DNA of 64,000 bases from Saltatorellus ferox (GTDB taxonomy: Bacteria; Planctomycetota; UBA1135; GCA-002686595): NCBI GenBank assembly GCA_007751475.1, contig CP036434.1, positions 3,038,001-3,102,000 on the forward strand, in the 5' to 3' direction. Shown piece by piece: positions 8,046 through 16,600 of the stretch. A program made the translations under genes and the position numbers. Below the pieces are notes generated by a model. The model saw only the letters and a program-made list of their open reading frames with translations, did not search any database and had not been told where the DNA came from. Position 1 is the stretch's first letter; each line of letters starts with the position of its first letter.

Positions 8046-9974
8046 ATGTGCGGATTCACGGGCTTCGCCCTCCACGGCGGCGTCACCGACGAGCATCAGG
8101 CTCAGCTCCAGGCGATGTGTGACACGATCATCCATCGCGGTCCAGATGATGAAGGGCTTCTCCTTCGATCGCCCATCGCGCTGGGCTTCCGTCGACTTTC
8201 GATCATCGATCTCGCGGGTGGGCACCAGCCCATCGAGGGGATCGATCAGCGACTGGCGGTCGTCGGCAACGGGGAGATCTACAACTTCCGAGAGCTGCGG
8301 TCCGAACTCCAGGGGAGGGGCGCACGATTCGCCACTGGCTCGGACATCGAGACGATCCTGCACCTCTATGCAGAACTCGTTCCGAAGGGCATCGGCCCTG
8401 ACGAGGCGGTGCGGCTCTCGGCCAAGGTTCCGAAGGCCCTGATCGGGATGTACGGCTTCGCGATCGCGGACTGGCGCGACGAGAACAACCCGCGCGTCGT
8501 TCTGGGCCGCGACAGGCTCGGGATCAAGCCTCTCTACTGGGCCGAAACAGCCGAGGGAATCGTCTTCGGCAGCGAGGTGAAGACGATCCTCGCCTCGGGC
8601 ATGGTCGAGCGCGAAATGCGTCGCGAGGCGCTCCTCGACTACCTCGTCCAGGGGTATTGCGGCGGCGAGGAGAGCGCATGGACCGGTATCCATCGCCTCC
8701 CTCCCGCGAGCATTCTGACCTGGAGCAGCAAGGACGGCGTTCGCATCCAGCGCTACTGGGACCTTCCGACGGACGAACTCCGCGGCGCGCCCGAACCCGA
8801 TGAGATCGTCGATCTCATGGACCGCTGCGTGCGGGACCGGCTGGTCGCCGAAGTGCCGCTCGGCGCGTTCCTGTCCGGCGGGATCGACTCCACGGCCGTC
8901 GCGCACTCGATGGCCAAGGAGCTCGATGCACCGCCCGAGCTTTGCACGGTCGGCTTCCAGGAGAAGACCCACGACGAGCTGAGCATCGCCGAGAAGACAG
9001 CGAAGAGCCTGGGCGCGATCCATCACACCGAGATCCTGGAGCCGGATCCCAAGGCGGCCATCGAGGAGCTTCCCTGGTTCTTCGACGAGCCTTTGGCGGA
9101 CCCCTCGACGGTGCCGACCTGGCTGGTCAGCCGCGTCGCTCGCCAGCACGTCACCGTGGCCCTCTCCGGCGACGGGGGCGACGAGACCTTTGCGGGCTAT
9201 CGCCGCTACGTCCACGACGTGGCCGAGAACCGCGTACGTTCGATGGTGGGGGCGCCAGGCCGGAGCCTGAGCCGCGCCGTGGGCTCCGTGTACCCGAAGC
9301 TCGACTGGGCGCCGAGGGTCTTTCGCGCGAAGAGCTTCCTCAGCAACGTGGGCGAGGACCCCGCGCGGGCCTACTGGCACAGCGTGGCGCACATGACGCG
9401 GGGGGCTGCCGTGGATCTCCTGAATCCGGATCTGCGGGCCGCGCTCACCGAGCACGATCCCTTCGATGCCTTTGCGGCCCACTACGAGCGTCCGAAGATC
9501 GACTGCCCGCTCTTCCGAGCCCAGTACGCCGACTTCCACACCTGGTTGCCCGACCGCATCCTGGCGAAGGTGGACCGAGCGTCGATGGCGGTGGCACTGG
9601 AGGTTCGAGTTCCTCTCCTCGATCACCGCTTCGTCGAGACCTTTGCGCACCTTCCGCGCGATCAAAAGGTCCACGGGGCGCGCGGGAAGCACGCGCTTCG
9701 CGAGGCGCTTCGCCCGCGGCTCTCCGCCGAGGTCCTCGACGGCAAGAAGCGTGGCTTCGACACGCCGCTCGAGTCGTGGCTGCGCGGCCCCCTCAAGGAG
9801 TCTGCCCGCGAGGCCATCGACTCGCTCCCTTCGGACTGGTTCGACAAGCCGAAGCTGAAGGCTCTCTTCGAGGCCCACATGACCGGCCGCGTGAACCACG
9901 ACCGTCTTCTCTGGAGCCTGCTCGTGCTCGAGCACTGGCGCCGCCGGCACGCGGTCGCTCGGATCTCGGCCTGA
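8046..9974 (+). CDS. Asparagine synthase-type amidotransferase, exosortase-A-associated type
   Basis: This is a class II glutamine amidotransferase fused to an asparagine-synthetase-like ATP-pyrophosphatase, 642 residues long. Cys2 (MCGF) is the N-terminal nucleophile. RRLSIIDLAGG, NGEIYNF and the RDRLGIKPLYWAE block belong to the glutaminase half, and the PP-loop is in FLSGGIDSTAV. The sequence runs HVTVALSGDGGDE-FAGYRRY, then YPKLDWAPRVFRAKSF and KVDRASMAVALEVRVPLLDHR. This matches closely the amidotransferase found in exosortase-A polysaccharide loci (TIGR03108 from memory), so it more likely modifies a sugar or amino sugar than makes free asparagine. It sits between the ligase and a GT4 gene, 6 bp upstream of the latter. 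Confidence 0.87.
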   Translation: MCGFTGFALHGGVTDEHQAQLQAMCDTIIHRGPDDEGLLLRSPIALGFRRLSIIDLAGGHQPIEGIDQRLAVVGNGEIYNFRELRSELQGRGARFATGSDIETILHLYAELVPKGIGPDEAVRLSAKVPKALIGMYGFAIADWRDENNPRVVLGRDRLGIKPLYWAETAEGIVFGSEVKTILASGMVEREMRREALLDYLVQGYCGGEESAWTGIHRLPPASILTWSSKDGVRIQRYWDLPTDELRGAPEPDEIVDLMDRCVRDRLVAEVPLGAFLSGGIDSTAVAHSMAKELDAPPELCTVGFQEKTHDELSIAEKTAKSLGAIHHTEILEPDPKAAIEELPWFFDEPLADPSTVPTWLVSRVARQHVTVALSGDGGDETFAGYRRYVHDVAENRVRSMVGAPGRSLSRAVGSVYPKLDWAPRVFRAKSFLSNVGEDPARAYWHSVAHMTRGAAVDLLNPDLRAALTEHDPFDAFAAHYERPKIDCPLFRAQYADFHTWLPDRILAKVDRASMAVALEVRVPLLDHRFVETFAHLPRDQKVHGARGKHALREALRPRLSAEVLDGKKRGFDTPLESWLRGPLKESAREAIDSLPSDWFDKPKLKALFEAHMTGRVNHDRLLWSLLVLEHWRRRHAVARISA

Positions 9975-9980
9975 TCGCCC

Positions 9981-11165
9981 ATGCGAGTCCGCGTCCTCAC
10001 GAGCCTCTATCCGTCGCCGGAGACCCCCTTCGAGGGGATCTTTGCGGCGAGGAAGTGGGAGGGCCTCGCTCGACGCGGGCACGAGGTCGACGTCGTGGTG
10101 CCGTTGCCGTGGGCGCCGCGCGCGCTTCAGCGCTGGCTGCCCGAGCACCACGCTCGCATGGCTCGGACTCCGCGCGTCGAGAGCCGCTCGGGGCTGGAGA
10201 TCGTCCGACCGCGCTACCTTCACGTGCCTTCGCGGTCGGTGGGAAACGCCGCTCGCTTCGCCCTCGTCGGCGTCGAGCAAGTGCTCCGCTCCGAGGCACC
10301 GCGCCCGGACGTGTGCGTGATCGACTACGCATGGCCGGGGGCGGCCGCAGCGCCAGCGCTGGCGGCCGCCGGCGTTCCGGTGGTCATCAACGGCCGTGGT
10401 AGCGACGTCTTGCAGGTGGCCGAGATCGCTTCCTTGAGGGCAGAGCTCAGCCGCGGGCTTCGCGCGGCAAAGGCGATCACGGCAGTCAGCCAGGACCTCC
10501 TCGACGCGATGATCGATCTCGGAGGGAGCGCAGACGCTGCGACACTGACCCCCAACGGTGTCGATACGGATCACTTCGCCCCCGGTTCACGGGACGACGC
10601 CAGGCGAAGGGTCGGCCAGCCGCCGGGGGACAGAATGGTGCTCGTGGTCGGGCACCTGATCCCGAGGAAGGACCCGATCCTCTCCCTGGAAGCCTTCCGT
10701 GCGGCGGGCGTTCCCGATGCGCGCCTCGTCTTCGTCGGCCGCGGTCCGCTCATGGAGGACGTGCGTGCCCACGCAGGTGCCATCGGGCTGGGCGATCGAG
10801 TGATCCTCCTGGGGGAACGGCCCCCGGCAGAGCTCGTCGACTGGTACCGCGCGGCGGACGCGATGCTCCTGACCAGCTCGCGGGAGGGGCGCCCGAACGT
10901 CGTCCTCGAGGCGCTCAGCACGGGCTGCCCCGTCGTGGCCACCGACGCCGGCGGCACGGGAGAGGTCGTCACGTCCGAGCGCATGCTGGCTCGAACGCGC
11001 GAAGCCGCCGTGATCGGCGCGATGCTCGCCGACATCCTTCAATCACCGCCCACGGCCGACGAGCTGCGGGCTTCCATCGAACACCTCACCTGGCGCTCGA
11101 GCCTCGATGCGCTCGAGCGCATCCTGAAGGCCGCCTCCTCTGGCTCCACGTCCGAAAGCCCATGA
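9981..11165 (+). CDS. Glycosyltransferase family 4
   Basis: This is a GT-B fold retaining glycosyltransferase, 394 residues long. The N-terminal half has the LTSLYPSPETPFEGIF acceptor-side loop. The C-terminal half has VVGHLIPRKDPILSLEAF, FVGRGPLMEDV and the nucleotide-sugar-binding E-x7-E region in SREGRPNVVLEALSTGCPVV. It probably adds a sugar to a lipid-linked intermediate on the cytoplasmic face. The stop overlaps the next gene's start in an ATGA junction. Donor and acceptor cannot be predicted. Membership in the polysaccharide operon rests on the 6-bp spacing upstream and the overlap downstream. Confidence 0.85.
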   Translation: MRVRVLTSLYPSPETPFEGIFAARKWEGLARRGHEVDVVVPLPWAPRALQRWLPEHHARMARTPRVESRSGLEIVRPRYLHVPSRSVGNAARFALVGVEQVLRSEAPRPDVCVIDYAWPGAAAAPALAAAGVPVVINGRGSDVLQVAEIASLRAELSRGLRAAKAITAVSQDLLDAMIDLGGSADAATLTPNGVDTDHFAPGSRDDARRRVGQPPGDRMVLVVGHLIPRKDPILSLEAFRAAGVPDARLVFVGRGPLMEDVRAHAGAIGLGDRVILLGERPPAELVDWYRAADAMLLTSSREGRPNVVLEALSTGCPVVATDAGGTGEVVTSERMLARTREAAVIGAMLADILQSPPTADELRASIEHLTWRSSLDALERILKAASSGSTSESP

Positions 11166-12088
11166 CCACCGCACAAGAATCTGACGCCTCGGAATCCCGG
11201 GCCCCACTTCGGTCCGGCGAGGGGGAAGCGCCGCGCAAGCACAGCATCTCCTTTGACGTGGAGGAGTTCTTTCAGGTGGCGAATCTCACGCACGCCTTTC
11301 CGAAGGACCGCTGGGACGAGGTCCCCTCGCGGCTCGATGTCGGGATGGACGCGCTCCTGGAACTCCTGGAGAGGCGGGGTGCTCGCGCGACCATGTTCTT
11401 CCTGGGGTGGATCGCCAAGCGACGCCCGGACCTCGTCAAGCGTTGCTACGACGCGGGTCACGAGATCGCGAGCCATGGTTGGGAGCACGAGTTCCTGTGG
11501 GACCTCGATGGGCCCAGGGGCTTCAACGAACATCTGGCGCTGACGGAGGAAGCGATCATGGCGGCGGGCGTTCCGCGCCCCGTTGGCTTCCGGGCCTCGA
11601 CCTTCACGCTCACGAGGAAGACCTGGTGGGCGTTCGACGTTCTGGTGGAGCGCGGGTACCTGTACGACTCCAGCGTCCACCCGGTGCGTCACCCGACCTA
11701 CGGCGTGCCGGACTTCGATCCCGCGATTTCGATCGTGCACACGGAGAAAGGATCGATCATCGAGTTCCCCGTGACGACGCTGCCCGTGGGATCGAAGAAC
11801 CTTCCGATCGGCGGCGGGGGCTACTTCCGACTGATGCCGGGCGCCGTTCATCGGGCGGCACTCTCCCGCGTCACGAAGATGGGGCGCCCGGTGGCGCTCT
11901 ACCTGCACCCCTGGGAGTTCGATCCCGGCCAGCCGCGCATCGACGCGCCGGCACTCAAGAAGTTCCGGCACTACGTGGGACTCTCGAGGAGCCTCGACCG
12001 CCTTGACCGGCTCCTCGCCACGTGGAAGTTCGGAACGATGCGGGAAGTGATCGAGGGCGCGGAGATTCCCTCCGCACCGCCCTCATGA
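11162..12088 (+). CDS. Polysaccharide deacetylase, exosortase-A-associated type
   Basis: This is a NodB-homology carbohydrate esterase (CE4), 308 residues long. The catalytic/metal Asp is in HSISFDVEEFFQVA, the metal His pair in HEIASHGWEHEFLW, and the downstream motifs are GFRASTFT and YDSSVHPVRHPTYG. The segment LPIGGGGYFRLMP followed by YLHPWEFDPGQPRI is typical of the deacetylase in exosortase-A loci (TIGR03006 from memory). The protein has no evident signal peptide, so it may act in the cytoplasm or be exported by another route. Its 3' end overlaps the 3' end of the opposite-strand TPR gene by 6 bp. Confidence 0.88.
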   Translation: MTTAQESDASESRAPLRSGEGEAPRKHSISFDVEEFFQVANLTHAFPKDRWDEVPSRLDVGMDALLELLERRGARATMFFLGWIAKRRPDLVKRCYDAGHEIASHGWEHEFLWDLDGPRGFNEHLALTEEAIMAAGVPRPVGFRASTFTLTRKTWWAFDVLVERGYLYDSSVHPVRHPTYGVPDFDPAISIVHTEKGSIIEFPVTTLPVGSKNLPIGGGGYFRLMPGAVHRAALSRVTKMGRPVALYLHPWEFDPGQPRIDAPALKKFRHYVGLSRSLDRLDRLLATWKFGTMREVIEGAEIPSAPPS

Positions 12089-15000
12089 GCCGCTGGAGTC
12101 CGGCGGATCCTGCTCGAGGAGAGACTCGCTCCGGCGTAGCTCGGCGATCCGCTTGACGAGACCATGCATGGCCTGCACGACGTCCTTGGAATAGATGGCG
12201 TCCTGATCGAGTTCCACGACCTTTTCCAGTTCCGGAAGCAGTCGCTGGAGCGAGGACAGCGCGGCGGCATAGGTTTGCGATCGTTCCTCCCGGTCCCTCG
12301 TGCGCTGCTGTTGCTCTTCGAGGAGTTGCTCCGGCGAGGGCTTGGTCGCGTCCGGCAGATCCTTATTCTTCTTGTCCTGGTTGCGTTCATAATTCGCAGC
12401 GAGGACTCCAGCCCGGTCGATCGCCGAGAGCTGGCGGAAGAGCGCGTCTGCAAACAGGAGGCCGAGGTCCACCGGTTCCACGTCCTTCCGAATGCGCTGG
12501 CGCGCCTCCCACATGCCCCGGAGTCGTGGAACGATCTCGGCGAGCTTCGGCCTCCCCATCCCCGGGCGGTCCAGAAACGGATCCCGCAGGTCGGCGACGG
12601 TCTGCAGGTAAATAGGCCTCGATGACGAGCCAGCCAGCTCGGCGCTTGCGTCGCTCAAGATCTTTCTGGCGGTCGCGATGTCGGAGCCTTCCTCGATCAT
12701 GATGCCCGCCAGAGCAAGCGCCGTCTTGGGACGCGGATCGATCGCCATCAGCGTCGCGTAGTACGAGCGAGCGGCCGGGTAGTCCTTCTGAAGCTCCGCG
12801 ATGTCGCCGGAGAGCTGCCAAAGGTCGAGGTTTCCCGGCTCGAGAACGAGGTCGCGCTGGAGGATCTTCTGGGCCACCTCGGGAGCGTGGGGTGCCAGGT
12901 AGTCGATCCAGCGCCTCGTGCAGCCCCTGCGAAGTTGATCCAGCGGCTTACGGCCCGAATTGAGGAAGAGGCGATCGAGCGCCCGCTGCGCTCGAATTCC
13001 CCGGTCGCTTTCCACCTCGGGCGTCTCCAGCTTCAGTTCGGCGAGCGTGACCATGGGGTCCAGTGGGTAGCGCTCCGAGAGGCTCTTCAGCATCGCCAGC
13101 GCAGCCTGTTCGCTCAGCTGCCCCCGCTGGGGCGCTCCCTCTGGATTGCGGGCACGCTTGATCGACTCCTCTAGCGCGAACAGGAGAGCGTCGATGACCG
13201 TTTCCTTGAAGACACCAGGATCTTGCTGGAGGGCTCGATCGAGCTGCTGGGCAGCCAGGGAATACTGCTGCGATCGGATCATCAAGATCCCGAGGATCAG
13301 GCGGCCCTCCGTGACTCCGATCTCGCCGGCGCGGATGGCGGGCTCCAGCTCCTGGATGGCCTCCGTGTTCTTGCCGAGCCGAGCGAGTTCGCCTGCCTTG
13401 GCGAGATGGATTTCGATCGGGTTGGCGATCAGTTCCTCGCCGAGGCTCTGGAGTCGGATTCGACGTGCGCGAACGATCTGGGGATGCAATGGCTCGCTCG
13501 GATGCTGCTCTTCGAAGAGACGAACCGCCGCATCGTGTCCGGGGCCGAAGCGTGGAAAGTCCTCGGTCAAGCGCATGATCGTCTTGGCTTCGGCAAGTCG
13601 GTCACCCAATGCATGGAAGACCCTGGCACGTAGCCACAGGGTCCAGAGCGAACTGCCCGATTGCCGGACCATCTCACCGATCCTGGGAACCACCCAAGGG
13701 CTCCACTCGGGCACACTCGACAGGAAGTACAGGACCAGCGCGTCCCTCGGATCCTGGGGCTGACGATCGGCCGTCCCGCGGAGCAACTTGGCCGCGTCGC
13801 GGCCCGCCTGCGGCCCGTACCACTCGGGCAACTCGATACGGGCGTCGACCAGACTGGCGGCCGCGCACGAAAGGAAAGCCCACTCCGGATCCCTGGGGAG
13901 GCTACGCAGCCCGTCATCGGCGGCTCGGGTCCCACTCTGGAGCCTCTCGCCCAGTAGCTCCAGAGCGGCTTCTTGTTTGGCGGTCGGCTTGAAGTCCGAT
14001 TCCAGCAGTCGGTCGACGAGGCCGGGAAGCTCGGTCCAGTTCCGTCCTGCGACCGCCAGGACGATGGCCGTGATATCCGGAGTGCCGTCCCGGAGGTACG
14101 GCTCGGCTCGGAGGATCGACTCTTGCACCGGAACCGCACCCCGATCGCGAATCGTCAGTGCGTCTACCAAGAGCCTGCGACGATAGAACTCCTTGGTCCG
14201 GGAGCCGGCTTGCTGGTCGAGTGGCTCCAGGTTGGCGAGGGCCAGATCGGCGCGCCCGCACATCGAGAGCTGATCGATGGCTTCCAGCTGGCTCTCGAGA
14301 ACATCTTTCCGCTCCTTAGGGGTCGTCCCTTTCAGAGCGCGGAACTGGGCGGCGATGGGATCGAGTGCACGGATCATGCCCGCACCGATCGAAGCCTCGA
14401 GCTTGAGCAGCAACGCGTCGGTCCGAAGGTTGGGATCGCGCTCGAGACCCTTGAGTTCCTCAAGAGCCACCTCGAATCGGTCGCCTTCTACCAGCAGCCG
14501 CGCCCGAAGCAGCCGCAGCTCCGGCGGCGCCGTGGCGTCCTTGACGTCCACGAGGGCCTCGCCCGCACGGGCAGGGTCGTCCAGCGTCAGGTAGTAGCGC
14601 GCGACAGCAGGCTTGCCGAAGCGTAGCGGGGCAGCGCGGATGGCGCGGACGAGCTCTTCTCCGTCGAGGCGCCCCCCGTCCAGCTGCGACATGAACGCTT
14701 CGACCTGGTCGTCGATACCCGCCGCCTCGATGCGCTCGATGATGTCATCCTTGGGCGCGCGGGTCCGTGAATTGGCCAGCTTCGCTCGAATGATGATATC
14801 CAGTGGCGGGACGAGGTGGCGGTACTTCTCCCGCGCGGCCATGGCCGCGCGGCTCGCGCCATAGTGGTCTCCGATGGCCAGCTGGTGCCCCGCGATCTGG
14901 GTCCAGACGGCGGGGCCGACCACGTCCGGATTCAGCGCGCTGAAGCCGCTTCGCGAGACCTGTCCGATCAGGTCCTCGAGGCTTTCGTTGTACCGTTCCA

Positions 15001-16600
15001 GCTGCTTCTTGCCGGCTTGGTACCAGTCCGGAGCGAGCTCCGCAGTACGCGAGGGGTCGATGTTCATCGCCTCTGACAGAGCCTCTTCCACTTTTCTCCA
15101 CTCGACCGTCGGGCCGACCACCTTCTGGAGTTCAGCGACGCGGACCCAGTCGTCGCTCGAGGGGGTGCTCGTCAGTTCCAGCGCGGTGGTGAGGGACGTC
15201 AGCTCGGCCGGGGCATCACCCTGCAATGCATGCGCCTGGGAGATCCAGAACCACGCTTCCCTGCGCGCGCCGAGGAAGGGCTCCAGTGCGTCGTCGTCGT
15301 TGGCGAACTCCTTCAGCCAGCCGATCGCCTGTTCTATCGACTCGCGACGTTTCTTGATCAGTTCAGGATCCTTGATGGGTTGAGCCGCGTTGAGCTTCGC
15401 ATTCACGATGCGCGGGACGGACAGGAAGAAGAACCTCCAGGCTGCCCCGATATCTGCCCCGTAGTTGTCGAGCCCGGCGGCGACTTTCTGGAGCGCCGCA
15501 TACTCCTCGGCCCGGTAGAAGACCTCACCTGCCGATCGATAGAACTCCAGGGATCCACCGTTCGTATAGTCCCACTCCTGAAGGACGCGGACTCCCTCCG
15601 GGATCCGATTGGACTTCATCAGCTGGCCGAGGAACGCCGCGAAGGCATCGGGATCGTTGGCTACCGCGGGGATGTTGCGCGCGGCACGATGAAGACGGAT
15701 CGAGAGTTCGATCTGCCCCGCCCGCTCCAGGAGGTTCCCGAAGGCCACCAGGATCGAGGGTTCGACGATGAACTCCAGCGCGTTCGCGAAGTCGTTCCGT
15801 GCGCGCTGAAAGCGCAGTCGAGGTTCCGTGATCTGGGTGATGACCGTGCCCGTCGCTGCGTCGCTGCCACCATAGAAAGCTCTGCTGAGCCGGTTGATCA
15901 GGACGTCCTTGCGTGGGTCATCGGCCGCGCGCGAGGCCAGTTCCGTGATCGTCTCTCGAACGGCAGGTAGATCGCTGCTCGCGAGGCTGGCCTCAGCCGT
16001 CCTGTAGGCCCTCCGGAGAAGCTCGGTGCCCAGATCCAGCTCGAGCTGGCCGCGTAGGGCCCACGCCTCGCCGAAATCAGACCCCTCGGTCACCAGGGAA
16101 GCGATGCGGCTGAGCGCCTCAATCTTCATTCCGTCGTCCGACATCAGCTGGACGATCTCCAGGTCGAGCTCTTGGAGCTCGTCCTGGGTCATCGGCTGGA
16201 CGGTCTCCGGATCGAGCTCTCGGAGCTTCTCGTCAGTCGTCAGCTGGACGGTCTCCCGACCGAGCTCTCCGGGCTCGTCCTCGGTGGCCGAACTCTCCTT
16301 CCGCAGACGCTCGAGGTCCCCCCGCGACTCGGCATACATCTTCAGCTCCCGATAGATGTCGGCGCGCATCCTCAGCAGCTTGGCTTCCAGCTTCGGATCG
16401 AGCTCCACGCGCTCGTCTTCGAGGGCAGCAGCGAGTCGATTCACGGCGGCGTCCCGGTCGAAGGCGGGGCCATCCATCTCCCGTCGGATGTCCGTGAGAA
16501 CTTCGTCCGGCGTCTTGGGCTTGCGGTTCAGAACGGCCGTGACGCCCACGCCGCCGGCGGCAAGCGCCAGGAACAGGGCTGTTGCTGTGGTCCACTTCAT
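12083..16600 (-). CDS. Very large membrane-anchored TPR-type repeat protein
   Basis: The protein has 1505 residues. It has one N-terminal TM or uncleaved signal at about residues 5-24, then an almost entirely alpha-helical extracytoplasmic region with TPR-like units. Good examples are LEPGNLDLWQLSGDIAELQK followed by YPAARSYYATLMAIDPR near the C-terminus. Exosortase-A loci typically encode a TPR lipoprotein (PrsT) next to their kinase/regulator pair. The position here fits that role, but this protein is much longer and lacks a lipobox, so equivalence is inference. The start codon overlaps the regulator's stop (ATGA), so it is the third gene of the kinase-like/regulator/TPR operon. The tail is charged (EQQQRTRDREERSQ). 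A protein-assembly or polysaccharide-scaffold role is plausible. Confidence 0.75.
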   Translation of the reverse strand: MKWTTATALFLALAAGGVGVTAVLNRKPKTPDEVLTDIRREMDGPAFDRDAAVNRLAAALEDERVELDPKLEAKLLRMRADIYRELKMYAESRGDLERLRKESSATEDEPGELGRETVQLTTDEKLRELDPETVQPMTQDELQELDLEIVQLMSDDGMKIEALSRIASLVTEGSDFGEAWALRGQLELDLGTELLRRAYRTAEASLASSDLPAVRETITELASRAADDPRKDVLINRLSRAFYGGSDAATGTVITQITEPRLRFQRARNDFANALEFIVEPSILVAFGNLLERAGQIELSIRLHRAARNIPAVANDPDAFAAFLGQLMKSNRIPEGVRVLQEWDYTNGGSLEFYRSAGEVFYRAEEYAALQKVAAGLDNYGADIGAAWRFFFLSVPRIVNAKLNAAQPIKDPELIKKRRESIEQAIGWLKEFANDDDALEPFLGARREAWFWISQAHALQGDAPAELTSLTTALELTSTPSSDDWVRVAELQKVVGPTVEWRKVEEALSEAMNIDPSRTAELAPDWYQAGKKQLERYNESLEDLIGQVSRSGFSALNPDVVGPAVWTQIAGHQLAIGDHYGASRAAMAAREKYRHLVPPLDIIIRAKLANSRTRAPKDDIIERIEAAGIDDQVEAFMSQLDGGRLDGEELVRAIRAAPLRFGKPAVARYYLTLDDPARAGEALVDVKDATAPPELRLLRARLLVEGDRFEVALEELKGLERDPNLRTDALLLKLEASIGAGMIRALDPIAAQFRALKGTTPKERKDVLESQLEAIDQLSMCGRADLALANLEPLDQQAGSRTKEFYRRRLLVDALTIRDRGAVPVQESILRAEPYLRDGTPDITAIVLAVAGRNWTELPGLVDRLLESDFKPTAKQEAALELLGERLQSGTRAADDGLRSLPRDPEWAFLSCAAASLVDARIELPEWYGPQAGRDAAKLLRGTADRQPQDPRDALVLYFLSSVPEWSPWVVPRIGEMVRQSGSSLWTLWLRARVFHALGDRLAEAKTIMRLTEDFPRFGPGHDAAVRLFEEQHPSEPLHPQIVRARRIRLQSLGEELIANPIEIHLAKAGELARLGKNTEAIQELEPAIRAGEIGVTEGRLILGILMIRSQQYSLAAQQLDRALQQDPGVFKETVIDALLFALEESIKRARNPEGAPQRGQLSEQAALAMLKSLSERYPLDPMVTLAELKLETPEVESDRGIRAQRALDRLFLNSGRKPLDQLRRGCTRRWIDYLAPHAPEVAQKILQRDLVLEPGNLDLWQLSGDIAELQKDYPAARSYYATLMAIDPRPKTALALAGIMIEEGSDIATARKILSDASAELAGSSSRPIYLQTVADLRDPFLDRPGMGRPKLAEIVPRLRGMWEARQRIRKDVEPVDLGLLFADALFRQLSAIDRAGVLAANYERNQDKKNKDLPDATKPSPEQLLEEQQQRTRDREERSQTYAAALSSLQRLLPELEKVVELDQDAIYSKDVVQAMHGLVKRIAELRRSESLLEQDPPDSSGS
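16112..16255 (-). repeat. Three 48-bp tandem repeats inside the TPR gene
   Basis: Residues 116-163 of the 1505-residue protein consist of three imperfect 16-residue units: ETVQLTTDEKLRELDP, ETVQPMTQDELQELDL and EIVQLMSDDGMKIEAL. The matching 48-bp units are also visible in the DNA, with CAGCTGGACGGTCTCC-like words recurring on the plus strand. The first two units are nearly identical, which points to recent duplication by slippage in a linker. Confidence 0.7.

Noticed and set aside
7962..10574. Very long minus-strand open frame (870 codons) opposite the amidotransferase and GT4 genes
   Set aside because: It overlaps well-supported genes on the other strand, its translation has no recognisable domain and is Arg/Asp/Leu-rich, as expected for antisense frames in GC-rich coding DNA.
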